Assembly: GCA_029210745.1 (NCBI GenBank)
Contig: JARGFI010000026.1
Location: forward strand, 1 to 37,143
Direction of reading: 5' to 3'
Source of the DNA: Desulfuromonadales bacterium
GTDB taxonomy: Bacteria > Desulfobacterota > Desulfuromonadia > Desulfuromonadales > JAHYIW01
Length of the DNA stretch: 37,143 nt
Shown here: positions 17,773 through 26,011 of the stretch, in pieces
Numbering within the stretch: position 1 is the first letter of the stretch
Layout of the letters: each line of letters starts with the position of its first letter
Notes under the pieces: model-generated
Database searches by the model: none
Seen by the model: the letters and a program-made list of their open reading frames with translations, nothing else
What the model was told of the DNA's origin: nothing
Program-made: the position numbers and the translations under genes

Positions 17773-18581
17773 CTCCCACTGAAGTTGTCCCGCGCCAGGT
17801 CAGCCGCCACTTTTCCGCCCACGCCGTCGAGTACGACCGCTATGCGGTGGTGCAGAAACAGGTCGTCCGCCGACTGCTGACCCTGCTGCCGAGCGACGCC
17901 GCCGACCTCGGTCCGGTGCTCGACATCGGCTGCGGCACCGGCGAACTGGCACGGCAACTTTCCACTCGTTTTCCGCGCTTGCCGCTGGCGATCGCCGATA
18001 TCGCCCACGGCATGACCTGCTGCGCCGCCACTCAGTTGGCCGGGGTGACGGCGTTCGATGCCGACGCGCAAGCGCTCCCGGTCGGCCCCACGCGCTTCGG
18101 CATGGTGGTGTCCTCATCAATGTACCAGTGGGTCAACGATCTGCCCGGCGCCTTCACCGAAAATCACCGGGTCCTGCGTCCGGGGGGGGCGTTTGTGTTT
18201 GCGCTCTTCGTCGCCGACACACTGAAAGAGCTGCGCGTCTCCTATCAGCAGGCGCTCGATGAACTCGGCAACCCCTACCCCTCACATATGCAGAAGTTTG
18301 TCGGCGTCGCCGAGGTGCGGCAGGCGCTGGCCAGCGCCGGATTTGAAGCGGTGCGGCTGGAGACGGCTTATGAGGTGGAACATCATCCGGATGTGGTGAC
18401 GCTGCTGAAGAACATTAAGCATATCGGCGCCCAGAACGCCGCCAAAGAGCGTCCGGCGGGGCTGGGGTTGCGGCGGGTCACCCAGCGGATGATAGAGCTT
18501 TATACCGCGATCTACGCAACCGGCGGTACGGTCCCGGCGACGTATCAGGTGGTGTACGGGGTGGGGCGGAAGAAGGATTAG
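17769..18581 (+). CDS. bioC: malonyl-[ACP] O-methyltransferase
   Basis: BioC methylates malonyl-ACP with S-adenosylmethionine, disguising it so that fatty-acid enzymes can build pimeloyl-ACP methyl ester. The 270-residue protein has the SAM-binding loop VLDIGCGTGELARQL (about residues 54-68), an acidic post-II segment (AIADIAHGM), and SSSMYQWVNDLPGAFTENHRVLRPGG, typical of BioC. The N-terminal QVSRHFSAHAVEYDRYA also fits. ATG 17769 overlaps the bioH stop (ATGA). It ends the operon; no strong terminator is seen. Confidence 0.93.
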   Translation: MTPTEVVPRQVSRHFSAHAVEYDRYAVVQKQVVRRLLTLLPSDAADLGPVLDIGCGTGELARQLSTRFPRLPLAIADIAHGMTCCAATQLAGVTAFDADAQALPVGPTRFGMVVSSSMYQWVNDLPGAFTENHRVLRPGGAFVFALFVADTLKELRVSYQQALDELGNPYPSHMQKFVGVAEVRQALASAGFEAVRLETAYEVEHHPDVVTLLKNIKHIGAQNAAKERPAGLGLRRVTQRMIELYTAIYATGGTVPATYQVVYGVGRKKD

Positions 18582-18610
18582 TTGACTGATTTTTATGGTT
18601 TTTGTATAAG
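18582..18610 (+). promoter_or_regulatory. predicted sigma-70-type promoter after bioC
   Basis: TTGACT (18582-18587) and TATAAG (18605-18610) are separated by 17 bases, directly after the bioC stop. A transcript would begin near 18617 and cover the small frame at 18641 and possibly the FG-GAP gene. Confidence 0.55.
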
Positions 18611-18640
18611 GATGAAGTTCTGGTGTTTCAGGAGGATGAG

Positions 18641-18703
18641 ATGGTGTTGATTCCCATCAAAAATGGTACAGAAGAGGCGAGATATTGTCAGTTTAAGAGT
18701 TGA
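18641..18703 (+). CDS. possible 20-residue small ORF or gene remnant
   Basis: AGGAGG lies five bases before ATG 18641, and a good promoter lies upstream, so translation is plausible. The 20-codon product contains VLIPIKNGTEEA, which resembles the N-terminal strand of DJ-1/ThiJ-family proteins (VLxPxxxGxEE). It ends at TGA 18701-18703, which lies within the -35 box TTGACA of the next promoter. It could be a leader peptide, a small protein, or the preserved 5' end of a lost DJ-1-type gene. The similarity is short and may be chance. Confidence 0.35.
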   Translation: MVLIPIKNGTEEARYCQFKS

Positions 18704-18728
18704 CAACCCCAGGGCAACAAACTAACGT
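18700..18728 (+). promoter_or_regulatory. predicted promoter of the FG-GAP protein gene
   Basis: TTGACA (18700-18705) and TAACGT (18723-18728) with a 17-base spacer give a leader of about 40 bases to ATG 18773. The -10 box is only fair. Confidence 0.45.
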
Positions 18729-18772
18729 GAGCCGCGTCATCACTTTCAGGCATATCTCACGAGGACATGAGC

Positions 18773-20434
18773 ATGAAAAAATATCTTATCGGCGCCGCTA
18801 CCGGCTTGTTACTGACCCTTGGGCTGACAACGATGGCTGCTGCTGCAGATTGGGTTGACGCTGTCGTGCAAGACTTCGCCCCTCGGCAAGCCGTGGTGGT
18901 GATGCAGGTTGGCGACGAATACCTGATCGATAAAGATGCCACCGCCGGGGTGCGGGTGGGTGATCTGTTCAGCAGTATTCGTCCGGGCAAAAGTGTCGTT
19001 CATCCGCTGACCGGCGAGATTCTTGGTTCCCTTGATGAATTGCTCGGCGTGGTGCGGGTGACGCGGATTAAACCAGGCTATTCCTACGTTCAGGCCGTTG
19101 GCATGCCCCAAACGTATGCGCCGGGTGATAATCTGCTGCGTTTTGCGCAGATTCCGGCAATGGTGACGGGAGGGACGGCGGAGGCGGTGCGGGCTCTCCA
19201 GGCGGCGTTGCCACAGTTTGAATGGCTGGAGGAGACAGAGCAGAGCAGCCCACGCTTGCAGGCGCCGGGATTGGAAAAGCCGCTGTTGGTTTTTGTCTTT
19301 GAAGGAGGGCAGTTGCTGGTCCGTGATGATCAGGGCACCCTGCGCGGAAGCTACCCGCTAGCGACTGTTGCGGCACCAAGCGTGTCGCCTGCGGCGCTGG
19401 CACCGGCAGCAGCGACCCTGCCGACAGGCCTGGTCCCGGTCGACACCGGCAGCTCGTTGTCAACTCAGGGGGTGGTGCACAGTCCGCCGCTGAAAGGGGC
19501 TCCGAACGGGGTGGCGGTGGCGGATTTCGATGGAGACAAACGTCAGGAAATCGCTGTCGGTTATCACGACAAGATCGTCATCATGCAACTTGCCGGGGGA
19601 GAATTCACGTCGCTTGGCGAAATTCCCGCGCCACGGCAGGTAAAAATATTGGCTGTTGATGCCATCGACCTCGATGGCGACGGACAATCCGAACTCTATG
19701 TCACCGCCACGCGCGATGGCATCATGCATTCGTTACGGGTGGTTCACCGTGCTGGTACATATCAAACCGATATCACCGCACTCCCGTGGATGTTCCGGGT
19801 CGTTACGACCGGCGGGCAGAAAAAACTGCTGGGGCAGCCATTGGGTGACACCGCCAATCCTTTCAGTGAAAAAGTTGTCGCTCTTGGCATTGGTACCGCT
19901 GGGCTGATCGCGGGGAGTGAAGACGCCGGGCTGGCAGCGGGGAGAAGTCTTTACGGCGCGCTGCCGATCCCCGGTGCCCCTCAGGTAACCGCCCTGCTCA
20001 CGCCGAGCGATCAGCTCCGGGTGCTCGACGCTGCCGGTGAGGTGATGTGGGAAAGTGCTGCAAAGTTTGGCGGTACCGAGCGCAATATTATTCGCGAGAA
20101 GTTCATTGTCGGCGGTGTCGAATATCATCAGACCCCTCTGCAAGGGGCTATGGTGCAGTATGGCGATACGTTGCTGGTGCCGCAGAATGATGGTTCGAGA
20201 ACGCTCAGTCACAGCATGGAGTTTGAATCGAGTCGGGTAGTGGCGATGAGCTGGGATGGTTACGCCTTGCAGGAGATCTGGTCAACCCAAAAAGAGGCCG
20301 GATATCTGTCCGATTTTGAAGTCGCCGATGCCGATCACGATGGTCGCGATGAAATTGTCATGGCGGTAGTTTACAGTCGTGCCGGATTTTTCTCCGCGAG
20401 TCGCGCCGCGCTGCTGGTTTATGCGTTGCCCTGA
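18773..20434 (+). CDS. exported FG-GAP/VCBS-repeat protein of unknown function
   Basis: The product is about 553 residues with a Sec signal peptide (KKYLIGAATGLLLTLGLTTMAAAA, cleavage before AD). The N-terminal part (about 25-120) is a beta-rich domain with TAGVRVGDLFS. The C-terminal half has FG-GAP-like calcium-binding repeats: VAVADFDGDKRQEIAVGY, VDAIDLDGDGQSELYVTA and FEVADADHDGRDEIVMAV. These usually build a beta-propeller outside the cytoplasm. ATG 18773 has GAGG eight bases upstream; ATG 18767 is too close to it. No neighbour indicates a role. It converges with the GAF gene, nine bases between stops. Confidence 0.82.
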   Translation: MKKYLIGAATGLLLTLGLTTMAAAADWVDAVVQDFAPRQAVVVMQVGDEYLIDKDATAGVRVGDLFSSIRPGKSVVHPLTGEILGSLDELLGVVRVTRIKPGYSYVQAVGMPQTYAPGDNLLRFAQIPAMVTGGTAEAVRALQAALPQFEWLEETEQSSPRLQAPGLEKPLLVFVFEGGQLLVRDDQGTLRGSYPLATVAAPSVSPAALAPAAATLPTGLVPVDTGSSLSTQGVVHSPPLKGAPNGVAVADFDGDKRQEIAVGYHDKIVIMQLAGGEFTSLGEIPAPRQVKILAVDAIDLDGDGQSELYVTATRDGIMHSLRVVHRAGTYQTDITALPWMFRVVTTGGQKKLLGQPLGDTANPFSEKVVALGIGTAGLIAGSEDAGLAAGRSLYGALPIPGAPQVTALLTPSDQLRVLDAAGEVMWESAAKFGGTERNIIREKFIVGGVEYHQTPLQGAMVQYGDTLLVPQNDGSRTLSHSMEFESSRVVAMSWDGYALQEIWSTQKEAGYLSDFEVADADHDGRDEIVMAVVYSRAGFFSASRAALLVYALP

Positions 20435-20443
20435 CGGAAAAAC

Positions 20444-20956
20444 TTAAACGTACCTGGCAATCACTTTGGCCAGATCGGCCAGCAAGGCCAACTCATTTTT
20501 GCCGAAATCGGGCCCGGCGCTGGGGCCGTCGGTACCTTTGCGGGAGAGCTGGATGGCGCCGACCTTTTCACCGTCGCGAAGCAGCGGAATACTCATGATC
20601 TTTTGAATGCGTTGCGGCGCTTCAGGCTGGTCTTTGTCGATTTTGACGGTCTCAAAAATAGTCGCGTGGCTGAGGGAGCCGAAGGAATTATTAACGAAGG
20701 CCTTGCCGTCACGGATGGTGCGTGCCACGAGCGCGGTGTTTGACGACAGCGGCAGGTTGCCGGTTGCCTTCAGCTTCGGTGGCCAGAGAAACCCGACCAT
20801 CTCCCGTTTTTGATCGAGCGAAAAAATAGCCACCTCGTCCGCCCGGAGCTTAAAAAGCTGAGTTAATGCTTGCGCGGCCAGTTTCAGGCGAGGTTCCCCT
20901 GCGGCCAGGGCAGCCAGCTGAGTGTCGAGTTTTTGGCTGATTGCTTCCGCACTCAT
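20444..20956 (-). CDS. GAF-domain protein
   Basis: This 170-residue soluble protein consists mainly of a GAF-like domain (about 20-165): LRADEVAIFSLDQKREMVGFLWP, VARTIRDGKAFVNNSF, IQKIMSIPLLRDGEKVGAIQLSRK and a final NELALLADLAKVIARYV helix. GAF domains bind small molecules or sense redox state; no output domain is fused, so it may act on a partner. ATG 20956 has GGAGG five bases upstream and a TATAAT box (20984-20979). The open frame continues far upstream only because it runs antisense to pepF. Confidence 0.85.
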   Translation of the reverse strand: MSAEAISQKLDTQLAALAAGEPRLKLAAQALTQLFKLRADEVAIFSLDQKREMVGFLWPPKLKATGNLPLSSNTALVARTIRDGKAFVNNSFGSLSHATIFETVKIDKDQPEAPQRIQKIMSIPLLRDGEKVGAIQLSRKGTDGPSAGPDFGKNELALLADLAKVIARYV

Positions 20957-20978
20957 GACGTCCTCCTGATAATACACA

Positions 20979-20984
20979 ATTATA
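20979..20984 (-). promoter_or_regulatory. -10 box of the GAF-domain gene
   Basis: The minus strand has a perfect TATAAT about 23 bases ahead of ATG 20956. No good -35 box is seen at 16-18 bases, so an activator may be needed. Confidence 0.4.
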
Positions 20985-21142
20985 TAAAGAGGCAGAACCT
21001 TAGCACAGCTCTTCCGACAGGTCAAAGTAAAGTGTCGTCGGGTTGCCGCTAACGCACGTCGGGGTTGACAGCTACCAGCTCCTCGAAGGTGTGAAGCTGG
21101 CACATCCTTTATCCGACTCATCCCCCGCAATAGAGCCAGAAA

Positions 21143-22954
21143 ATGAACCGAACCATGACGAACGACAATGACAATTCTCCCCGCTGGAATTTGACCGCAC
21201 TTTATCGCAGTGACGATGATCCCGCCATTGATCGCGACCTGGATCTGGCGGCGCGGCGTGCGGAGTCGCTGCGTAAGGCGTATCGTTCGCGCATTGCCAG
21301 CGCACCGACAGCGGAGTTGATACGTCAGGCGCTTGCGGCGCAGCTGGAGGTGCAGCGACCGCTGCTCAAGGTCTACGGCTACGCTCAATTGCTCTTTAGC
21401 GCCGACGGCGCGCATGAAGGGCATAAACAGCTGCTGGCACGCGTGCGCGAAGCGTGGAGCGCGGTCAGTGAAATCATCCTCTTTCTGGAACTGGAAATTG
21501 TCCACATCGCTGATGAGACCTTCGACGAACTGATTCTCTCCCCGCGGCTCACCGATTATCGGCACTATTTGACTCGCCTGCGGGCCGAGAAACCTTACAC
21601 TCTGGACGAGGCTGTCGAACAGGCGCTGAAGCGCAAGGATCTGTCGGGCAAGGAAGCCTTCTCGCAACTGTTTGATGAATTGACCGCGGCGCTGCGCTAC
21701 ACCTTTACCATGCCTGGCGAAAAGGTGCCGCGGCAGGTCAGCGGTGAGGAGATTTTGGCGCTCCTCTACCATCCAGATGCCCCGCTGCGGGAGGCGGCTT
21801 TTACCACCTATCTCGATGAGCATGCGCGACAGGGACTGGTGCTGACCAGCTGTTTTAATAATATCCTGCTTGATCACGGGCGCGAAGCGGAATTGCGCAA
21901 TTACCCCGAGTTGATGACTCCGACCCATTTGAGCAGCGAAACCGAGCCGGAGATGGTGGCGCGAATGATGGCGGTGACCGAGGATAATTACGGTCTGGCG
22001 CAGGAGTACTTTCGTCTCAAAGCCGAACTGCTCGGGGTCGAACGACTGAAGAATACCGATCTTTATGCGCCGCTCGGAACCGCCGCCCGCAAAGTTTCGT
22101 ACGCAGAGGCCCAGCAGCTGGTACTCGCCGCGTATGGTGGATTCTCGCCGCGCCTGGCGCAGCTCGTTACAGGTTTTTTTGATGCCGGGCGGATTGATCC
22201 TTTCCCGCGTGATGGCAAGAGCGGCGGGGCTTTTTGTCTGGGGGTGTTGCCGGAATATCCGCCGTATCTGCTGCTCAACCATACTGACAGTCTGCGCGAT
22301 GTGACAACGCTGGCGCATGAGCTCGGGCACGGTGTTCATTTTGCCCTCTCTGGTCGGCAGAATCTCTATTATTATCATGCGCCGTTGCCGTTGGCTGAAA
22401 CTGCGAGTGTTTTCGGTGAAATGCTCCTCACGCGCCATTTGCTCGATCATGAGGACGATCCGGCGCTCAAGGTGGAGCTGTTGTGCGCCAAACTGGAAGA
22501 CATTATTGCCACCACCTTTCGGCAGAACGTGCTGACCCGTTTTGAACTCGCTGCCCACCGCTTACGTGGTGAACGGCTGCTGGCGGCGGAAGATTTTTGC
22601 GATCTGTGGTGGCAGGAAAACCGCAAACTGTTTGGCGATGCCGTGACGATGATCGAGGCGTATCGCTGGGGGTGGAGTTATATCAGCCATTTCATCCACG
22701 CCCGTTTCTACTGTTACTCGTACGTCTTTGGTGAATTGCTGACGTTGTCGTTGTATCGGCGTTATCAAAAGATGGGGGCGGAGTTCGTGCCCCTCTATGA
22801 AGAATTGCTGGCGGCGGGGGGGAGTCAGTCGCCGCAGGAATTATTGCGACCGTTCGGGATCGATCTGGATGCCGCAGATTTCTGGCAGCAGGGGTATGAG
22901 GTGGTCAGGGAGCTGTTGAGAGAATTGCGCGGTGCGTTGGCGGAGCTGAATTGA
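21143..22954 (+). CDS. pepF: oligoendopeptidase F (M3 family zinc metallopeptidase)
   Basis: PepF-type enzymes cut short peptides in the cytoplasm. The 603-residue protein has the M3 zinc motif HELGHGVH with H392 and H396 as zinc ligands and E393 catalytic, and the third-ligand region ETASVFGEMLLTRHLL downstream (Glu). The N-terminal helical part (about 15-200) and the FYCYSYVFGELLTLSLY substrate-site segment fit the PepF branch. No ribosome site is obvious at either ATG 21143 or ATG 21155. It stands alone, converging on mqnD with 18 bases between stops. Confidence 0.93.
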   Translation: MNRTMTNDNDNSPRWNLTALYRSDDDPAIDRDLDLAARRAESLRKAYRSRIASAPTAELIRQALAAQLEVQRPLLKVYGYAQLLFSADGAHEGHKQLLARVREAWSAVSEIILFLELEIVHIADETFDELILSPRLTDYRHYLTRLRAEKPYTLDEAVEQALKRKDLSGKEAFSQLFDELTAALRYTFTMPGEKVPRQVSGEEILALLYHPDAPLREAAFTTYLDEHARQGLVLTSCFNNILLDHGREAELRNYPELMTPTHLSSETEPEMVARMMAVTEDNYGLAQEYFRLKAELLGVERLKNTDLYAPLGTAARKVSYAEAQQLVLAAYGGFSPRLAQLVTGFFDAGRIDPFPRDGKSGGAFCLGVLPEYPPYLLLNHTDSLRDVTTLAHELGHGVHFALSGRQNLYYYHAPLPLAETASVFGEMLLTRHLLDHEDDPALKVELLCAKLEDIIATTFRQNVLTRFELAAHRLRGERLLAAEDFCDLWWQENRKLFGDAVTMIEAYRWGWSYISHFIHARFYCYSYVFGELLTLSLYRRYQKMGAEFVPLYEELLAAGGSQSPQELLRPFGIDLDAADFWQQGYEVVRELLRELRGALAELN

Positions 22955-22972
22955 CGGTTTTCCGGTACCGCT

Positions 22973-23815
22973 TTACGCGGCGAACAAAGACAACGTACAG
23001 CCCGGCACAATCCCTCGTTCCTCGGCCCGGCGGAATAACTCCGTCACCGCCAAAATCCCGGCACCCCCCAGATCAAAAGAAAAATCGTTCACGTAGAGCG
23101 CGATATGACTGTCGATCACCGCGTCTGACAGTTCCTGGGCGTGGCGCTTGATGTAGCTGCGGGGGGCATGAGGGTGGGCGTAGGCGTAACCGATGCTGGT
23201 GCGAATGGCGCGGTCAACCCGCTCAATCAGCGCGCCACCGAGGGAGCGTTTGGCCAGAATACCGCCGAGTGGCAACGGGAGCCCGGTGGTTTGCTCCCAC
23301 CAGACGCCGAGATCCAGCGCGGCGACCAGGCCGTGCTCCTGGTAGGTAAAGCGCGATTCATGGATGATGACCCCGGCGTCAGCCTGGCCGCTGGTGACGG
23401 CGGCGATGATGCGATCAAAGGGGAGAATCAACAGTTGATCAAACCCTTCGCCGTACAGTTGCAGCAGCAGGTTGGCGGTGGTCAGTTGGCCGGGGATGGC
23501 GATCCGTTTGCCGCGCAGCTCGTCCATGGTCGTCGCACGGCGCGCGATGACCAGCGGGCCACAGCCACGGCCCAACGCTCCGCCGCTGCGCAGCAGGCAG
23601 TATTCTTCACGCAGGTGGCCGAACGCGTGGTAGGAAATTTTGGTCAGGTCAAGGGTGCCTGCAATGGCCAGACGATTGAGCGTCTCGACATCCTCCAGCC
23701 GCTCGCGAACATAAAAATCCCCGCTATCGACCAGCCCGTGGGTGAGGGCGTGAAAGATGAACGTGTCGTTCGGGCAGGGAGAATAGCCGAGAGTCAGTTC
23801 GCGCCTGGTGGTCAT
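22973..23815 (-). CDS. mqnD: 1,4-dihydroxy-6-naphthoate synthase (futalosine pathway)
   Basis: MqnD converts cyclic dehypoxanthinyl futalosine to 1,4-dihydroxy-6-naphthoate in the alternative menaquinone pathway. The 280-residue protein begins LTLGYSPCPNDTFIFHALTH, the MqnD hallmark, and continues with DLTKISYHAFGHL, GPLVIARR, GKRIAIPGQLTTANLLLQLY and HESRFTYQEHGL. It has the periplasmic-binding-protein fold but no signal peptide. The start overlaps the mqnB stop (ATGA), so the two are coupled. Confidence 0.95.
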   Translation of the reverse strand: MTTRRELTLGYSPCPNDTFIFHALTHGLVDSGDFYVRERLEDVETLNRLAIAGTLDLTKISYHAFGHLREEYCLLRSGGALGRGCGPLVIARRATTMDELRGKRIAIPGQLTTANLLLQLYGEGFDQLLILPFDRIIAAVTSGQADAGVIIHESRFTYQEHGLVAALDLGVWWEQTTGLPLPLGGILAKRSLGGALIERVDRAIRTSIGYAYAHPHAPRSYIKRHAQELSDAVIDSHIALYVNDFSFDLGGAGILAVTELFRRAEERGIVPGCTLSLFAA

Positions 23816-24558
23816 AGCAACGGGAGCAGGTCAATGACCGCCTGCTGGGCGAGTGTTGCCGCGCCGCGCAGATCCCAGCGGGTCAGGTCACGATCCTCGG
23901 TCAGGTTGGAGATGCCGCGAATTTCGAGGAGCGGAATGGTGTAACGGGTACAGACGCTGGCGATGGCGGCCCCTTCCATATTTTCACAGATGCCCCCGGT
24001 GCGTTGTGCAAGCTCTGCCCCCAGTGCCGCGCGACCGGAGCATGTGGACACCGTCACAAAGGGGCCGCTGACACAGCGGGCGCCGCACGCGGCGGCGGTA
24101 GCATCGAGGGTCGATTGCAGGTGTTCGACGCAGAGGGTGTTGACCGGAAACGTGTTGAAAAAGGTCTGGCTGATGGTTGTCAGCAACGGCAAATCGAGCG
24201 CCGCCATATCCTGAAAACCGGTCGGGGTTGACACCCCTTCATCGCCAAAAATCTCTGCTGTCGCGACGGCCAGATCGCCGACGCGCAGGCCACTGTCAGG
24301 ATAAGCACCGCCGCAACCGCAGACGATAATGGCGCGAGGGGTGATCCGTTCAAGAAGTGCCGTGGCTGCACTGGCGGCGTTGACCTTGCCGACACCGGTA
24401 TGCAGCAAGAGGGTGTCGCCCCCCCCGCTGAAGGCAGCGAACGGGCTTAGCCCGTCGCTCGGGGTCAACTCCAGCAGCTCGCGCAGGCGCAGGGTCTCCT
24501 GCGGTACCGCCGCGAGCACAACGACAGGAGAGCGCCCCCGGTGCGTGGCTTCAACCAC
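23812..24558 (-). CDS. mqnB: futalosine hydrolase
   Basis: MqnB removes the nucleobase from futalosine (or aminodeoxyfutalosine) in menaquinone synthesis. The 248-residue protein belongs to the MTA/SAH nucleosidase-like family: LLHTGVGKVNAASAATALLE, IIVCGCGGAYPDSGLRVGDL, AEIFGDEGVSTPTGFQDM and the ENMEGAAIASVCTRYTIPLLEIRGISN catalytic region with the purine-binding Glu-Met-Glu. It starts with GTG 24558, eight bases inside the upstream gene, with AAGGG eight bases ahead. MqnA and MqnC must be encoded elsewhere. Confidence 0.94.
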   Translation of the reverse strand: MVEATHRGRSPVVVLAAVPQETLRLRELLELTPSDGLSPFAAFSGGGDTLLLHTGVGKVNAASAATALLERITPRAIIVCGCGGAYPDSGLRVGDLAVATAEIFGDEGVSTPTGFQDMAALDLPLLTTISQTFFNTFPVNTLCVEHLQSTLDATAAACGARCVSGPFVTVSTCSGRAALGAELAQRTGGICENMEGAAIASVCTRYTIPLLEIRGISNLTEDRDLTRWDLRGAATLAQQAVIDLLPLL

Positions 24559-25630
24559 GAAACCAGCCCTTGCGGATCAGATCGCGGCGCAACGTAACCC
24601 CCTGATTGCGCACCATGCCGTGATACCAGAATTGTTCGCCGACAACCGGAATATCGTCAGCCGGATCGAGTCGTTTGCGACAGTCGGTGAGGTTCTGGCG
24701 GAACATCTGGTCGGCTTCGCCGACAATCTCCTCGATTTTCGAACGCACTGCTTCCGGAACTCCTTCGACGACATACTGGATCAGGTCGCGCAACCGCAGA
24801 CCGTAGCGATATTCTTCCAGCCCCCCCTCGAACGCCGCTTCACATTCACTGACAAAATCGTTCCAATCAAGGAGCAGGCCGCCGAAATCCTCTTCGGCAA
24901 AATTCTCGAAATCGGGATGATTGCGCAGGCGCAACTCGATTTCGTCCTGTTCGCGCTTGGACAGGAAGAAAGACATGCCCTCTTCAACCTTGTACATATC
25001 CAGATCATCGGCAAGATCGACACAAAATTTCATGTAATCGAGTTCGGTGTCGCTGTACTCGACCAATTCATCGGGCAGATCGCGGCGCTTGTGGCAGAGG
25101 AGAGACAGATGGTCATGCCCCCAGTCGGTCGGGAAAGCCAGCTCGACTGTGTGGGGGACCGCGTGTTGCCGCAGCAGGTTGGTGACCCTGATATGATTGT
25201 CGATGAAGCAGGTCAAAACCTTTTCTTCGGAATAAAAAATCTCCATCCCGGCACGATTGTTTGCCAGTCCAAACCCCACAAAACCGTCGTGGAGGATGCG
25301 CGGCAAATAACGTTCCAGGGTGTCCATCAGTTCTTCTGTCGGCAGGTAAGGGGAGTAATAGACCTCCGGCTCGCATTGCTCGGCATCCTTGTCGGTTTGT
25401 TCCTCGCGATAGAATTCAAGCAGCAAAAAGGCTTCGTCCGGCAGCAGCGTCACGAGGTCGCGCAGCAGGGGGAGCATTCTGGCCGCGCCGATCATGATGG
25501 TGAAACGGTACGTATCGGTGGCATCTTCAAGCAAGCCGAAAGTGTATCCCTCACAAAACGCAGGACGGCTGCGGAAGAGTTCGGAGCGCCAGGGGCGCAA
25601 GCCGAGGGGGAAGTCAAAATCTACATTCAT
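24551..25630 (-). CDS. uncharacterised protein coupled to mqnB-mqnD
   Basis: The 359-residue product is acidic and soluble, without signal peptide or membrane segments. I do not recognise its family. Visible features are a Trp/Tyr-rich N-terminus (FPLGLRPWRSELFRSRPAF), a hydrophobic MLPLLRDLVTLLPDEAFLLLEF segment, a conserved-looking FPTDWGHDHLSLL stretch and an acidic middle with many Asp/Glu. It is the first gene of an operon whose next genes make menaquinone; its stop overlaps mqnB by eight bases. That suggests coregulation, not necessarily a pathway role. No clear ribosome site precedes ATG 25630. Confidence 0.82.
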   Translation of the reverse strand: MNVDFDFPLGLRPWRSELFRSRPAFCEGYTFGLLEDATDTYRFTIMIGAARMLPLLRDLVTLLPDEAFLLLEFYREEQTDKDAEQCEPEVYYSPYLPTEELMDTLERYLPRILHDGFVGFGLANNRAGMEIFYSEEKVLTCFIDNHIRVTNLLRQHAVPHTVELAFPTDWGHDHLSLLCHKRRDLPDELVEYSDTELDYMKFCVDLADDLDMYKVEEGMSFFLSKREQDEIELRLRNHPDFENFAEEDFGGLLLDWNDFVSECEAAFEGGLEEYRYGLRLRDLIQYVVEGVPEAVRSKIEEIVGEADQMFRQNLTDCRKRLDPADDIPVVGEQFWYHGMVRNQGVTLRRDLIRKGWFRG

Positions 25631-25693
25631 GATTCGGTACTTAATAACTCAACGTTGAGGGGATGGCAAAGCGCCAGGAAATACACATAGGAC

Positions 25694-25723
25694 ATAATAA
25701 GGATAGAGACCTGCAAAAGTCAA
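25694..25723 (-). promoter_or_regulatory. promoter of the mqnB-mqnD operon
   Basis: On the minus strand TTGACT (25723-25718) and TATTAT (25699-25694) are 18 bases apart. The leader to ATG 25630 would be about 57 bases. Confidence 0.55.
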
Positions 25724-25870
25724 CCAGTGTCATTTTGAGACTTTTTAACAATGTCGCTGAAAAAATTTACACCGCTATTACCACTGAATTGTACGTGCAG
25801 GGCACTGAATTCATTAATAAAATTGCACTTTATTGTGAGTAAATCTTTTTATCATAAATAAATAATTTTA
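25724..25870. other. AT-rich divergent intergenic region
   Basis: This part of the 381-base gap between the mqn operon and the carboxylase genes has no gene. It is strongly AT-rich, with A/T tracts immediately upstream of the -35 box at 25871 that could act as an UP element. Confidence 0.5.
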
Positions 25871-25899
25871 TTGACAATGAGCGCCATTTTAGCTATATC
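25871..25899 (+). promoter_or_regulatory. strong promoter of the acyl-CoA carboxylase operon
   Basis: A perfect TTGACA (25871-25876), a 17-base spacer and TATATC (25894-25899) lie downstream of AT-rich tracts. The leader is about 105 bases and contains a short inverted repeat around GCCGGTTAACGG. Confidence 0.7.
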
Positions 25900-26011
25900 C
25901 GGCGGGAATAAAACCATTTTCTATTTGTGAGCTCAAGTGCCTGGAACACACGCCGGTTAACGGTGTGCCCCGGAAAATCTCATTCGAATAATCAGCAAAA
26001 GGAAGCGAGAC

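Noticed and set aside
20957-22558. A 704-codon minus-strand open frame that continues upstream from the GAF-domain protein
   Set aside because: It is antisense to pepF, whose motifs are intact. The GAF protein has its own ATG, ribosome site and -10 box at 20956-20984. The long frame reflects GC-rich codon bias.
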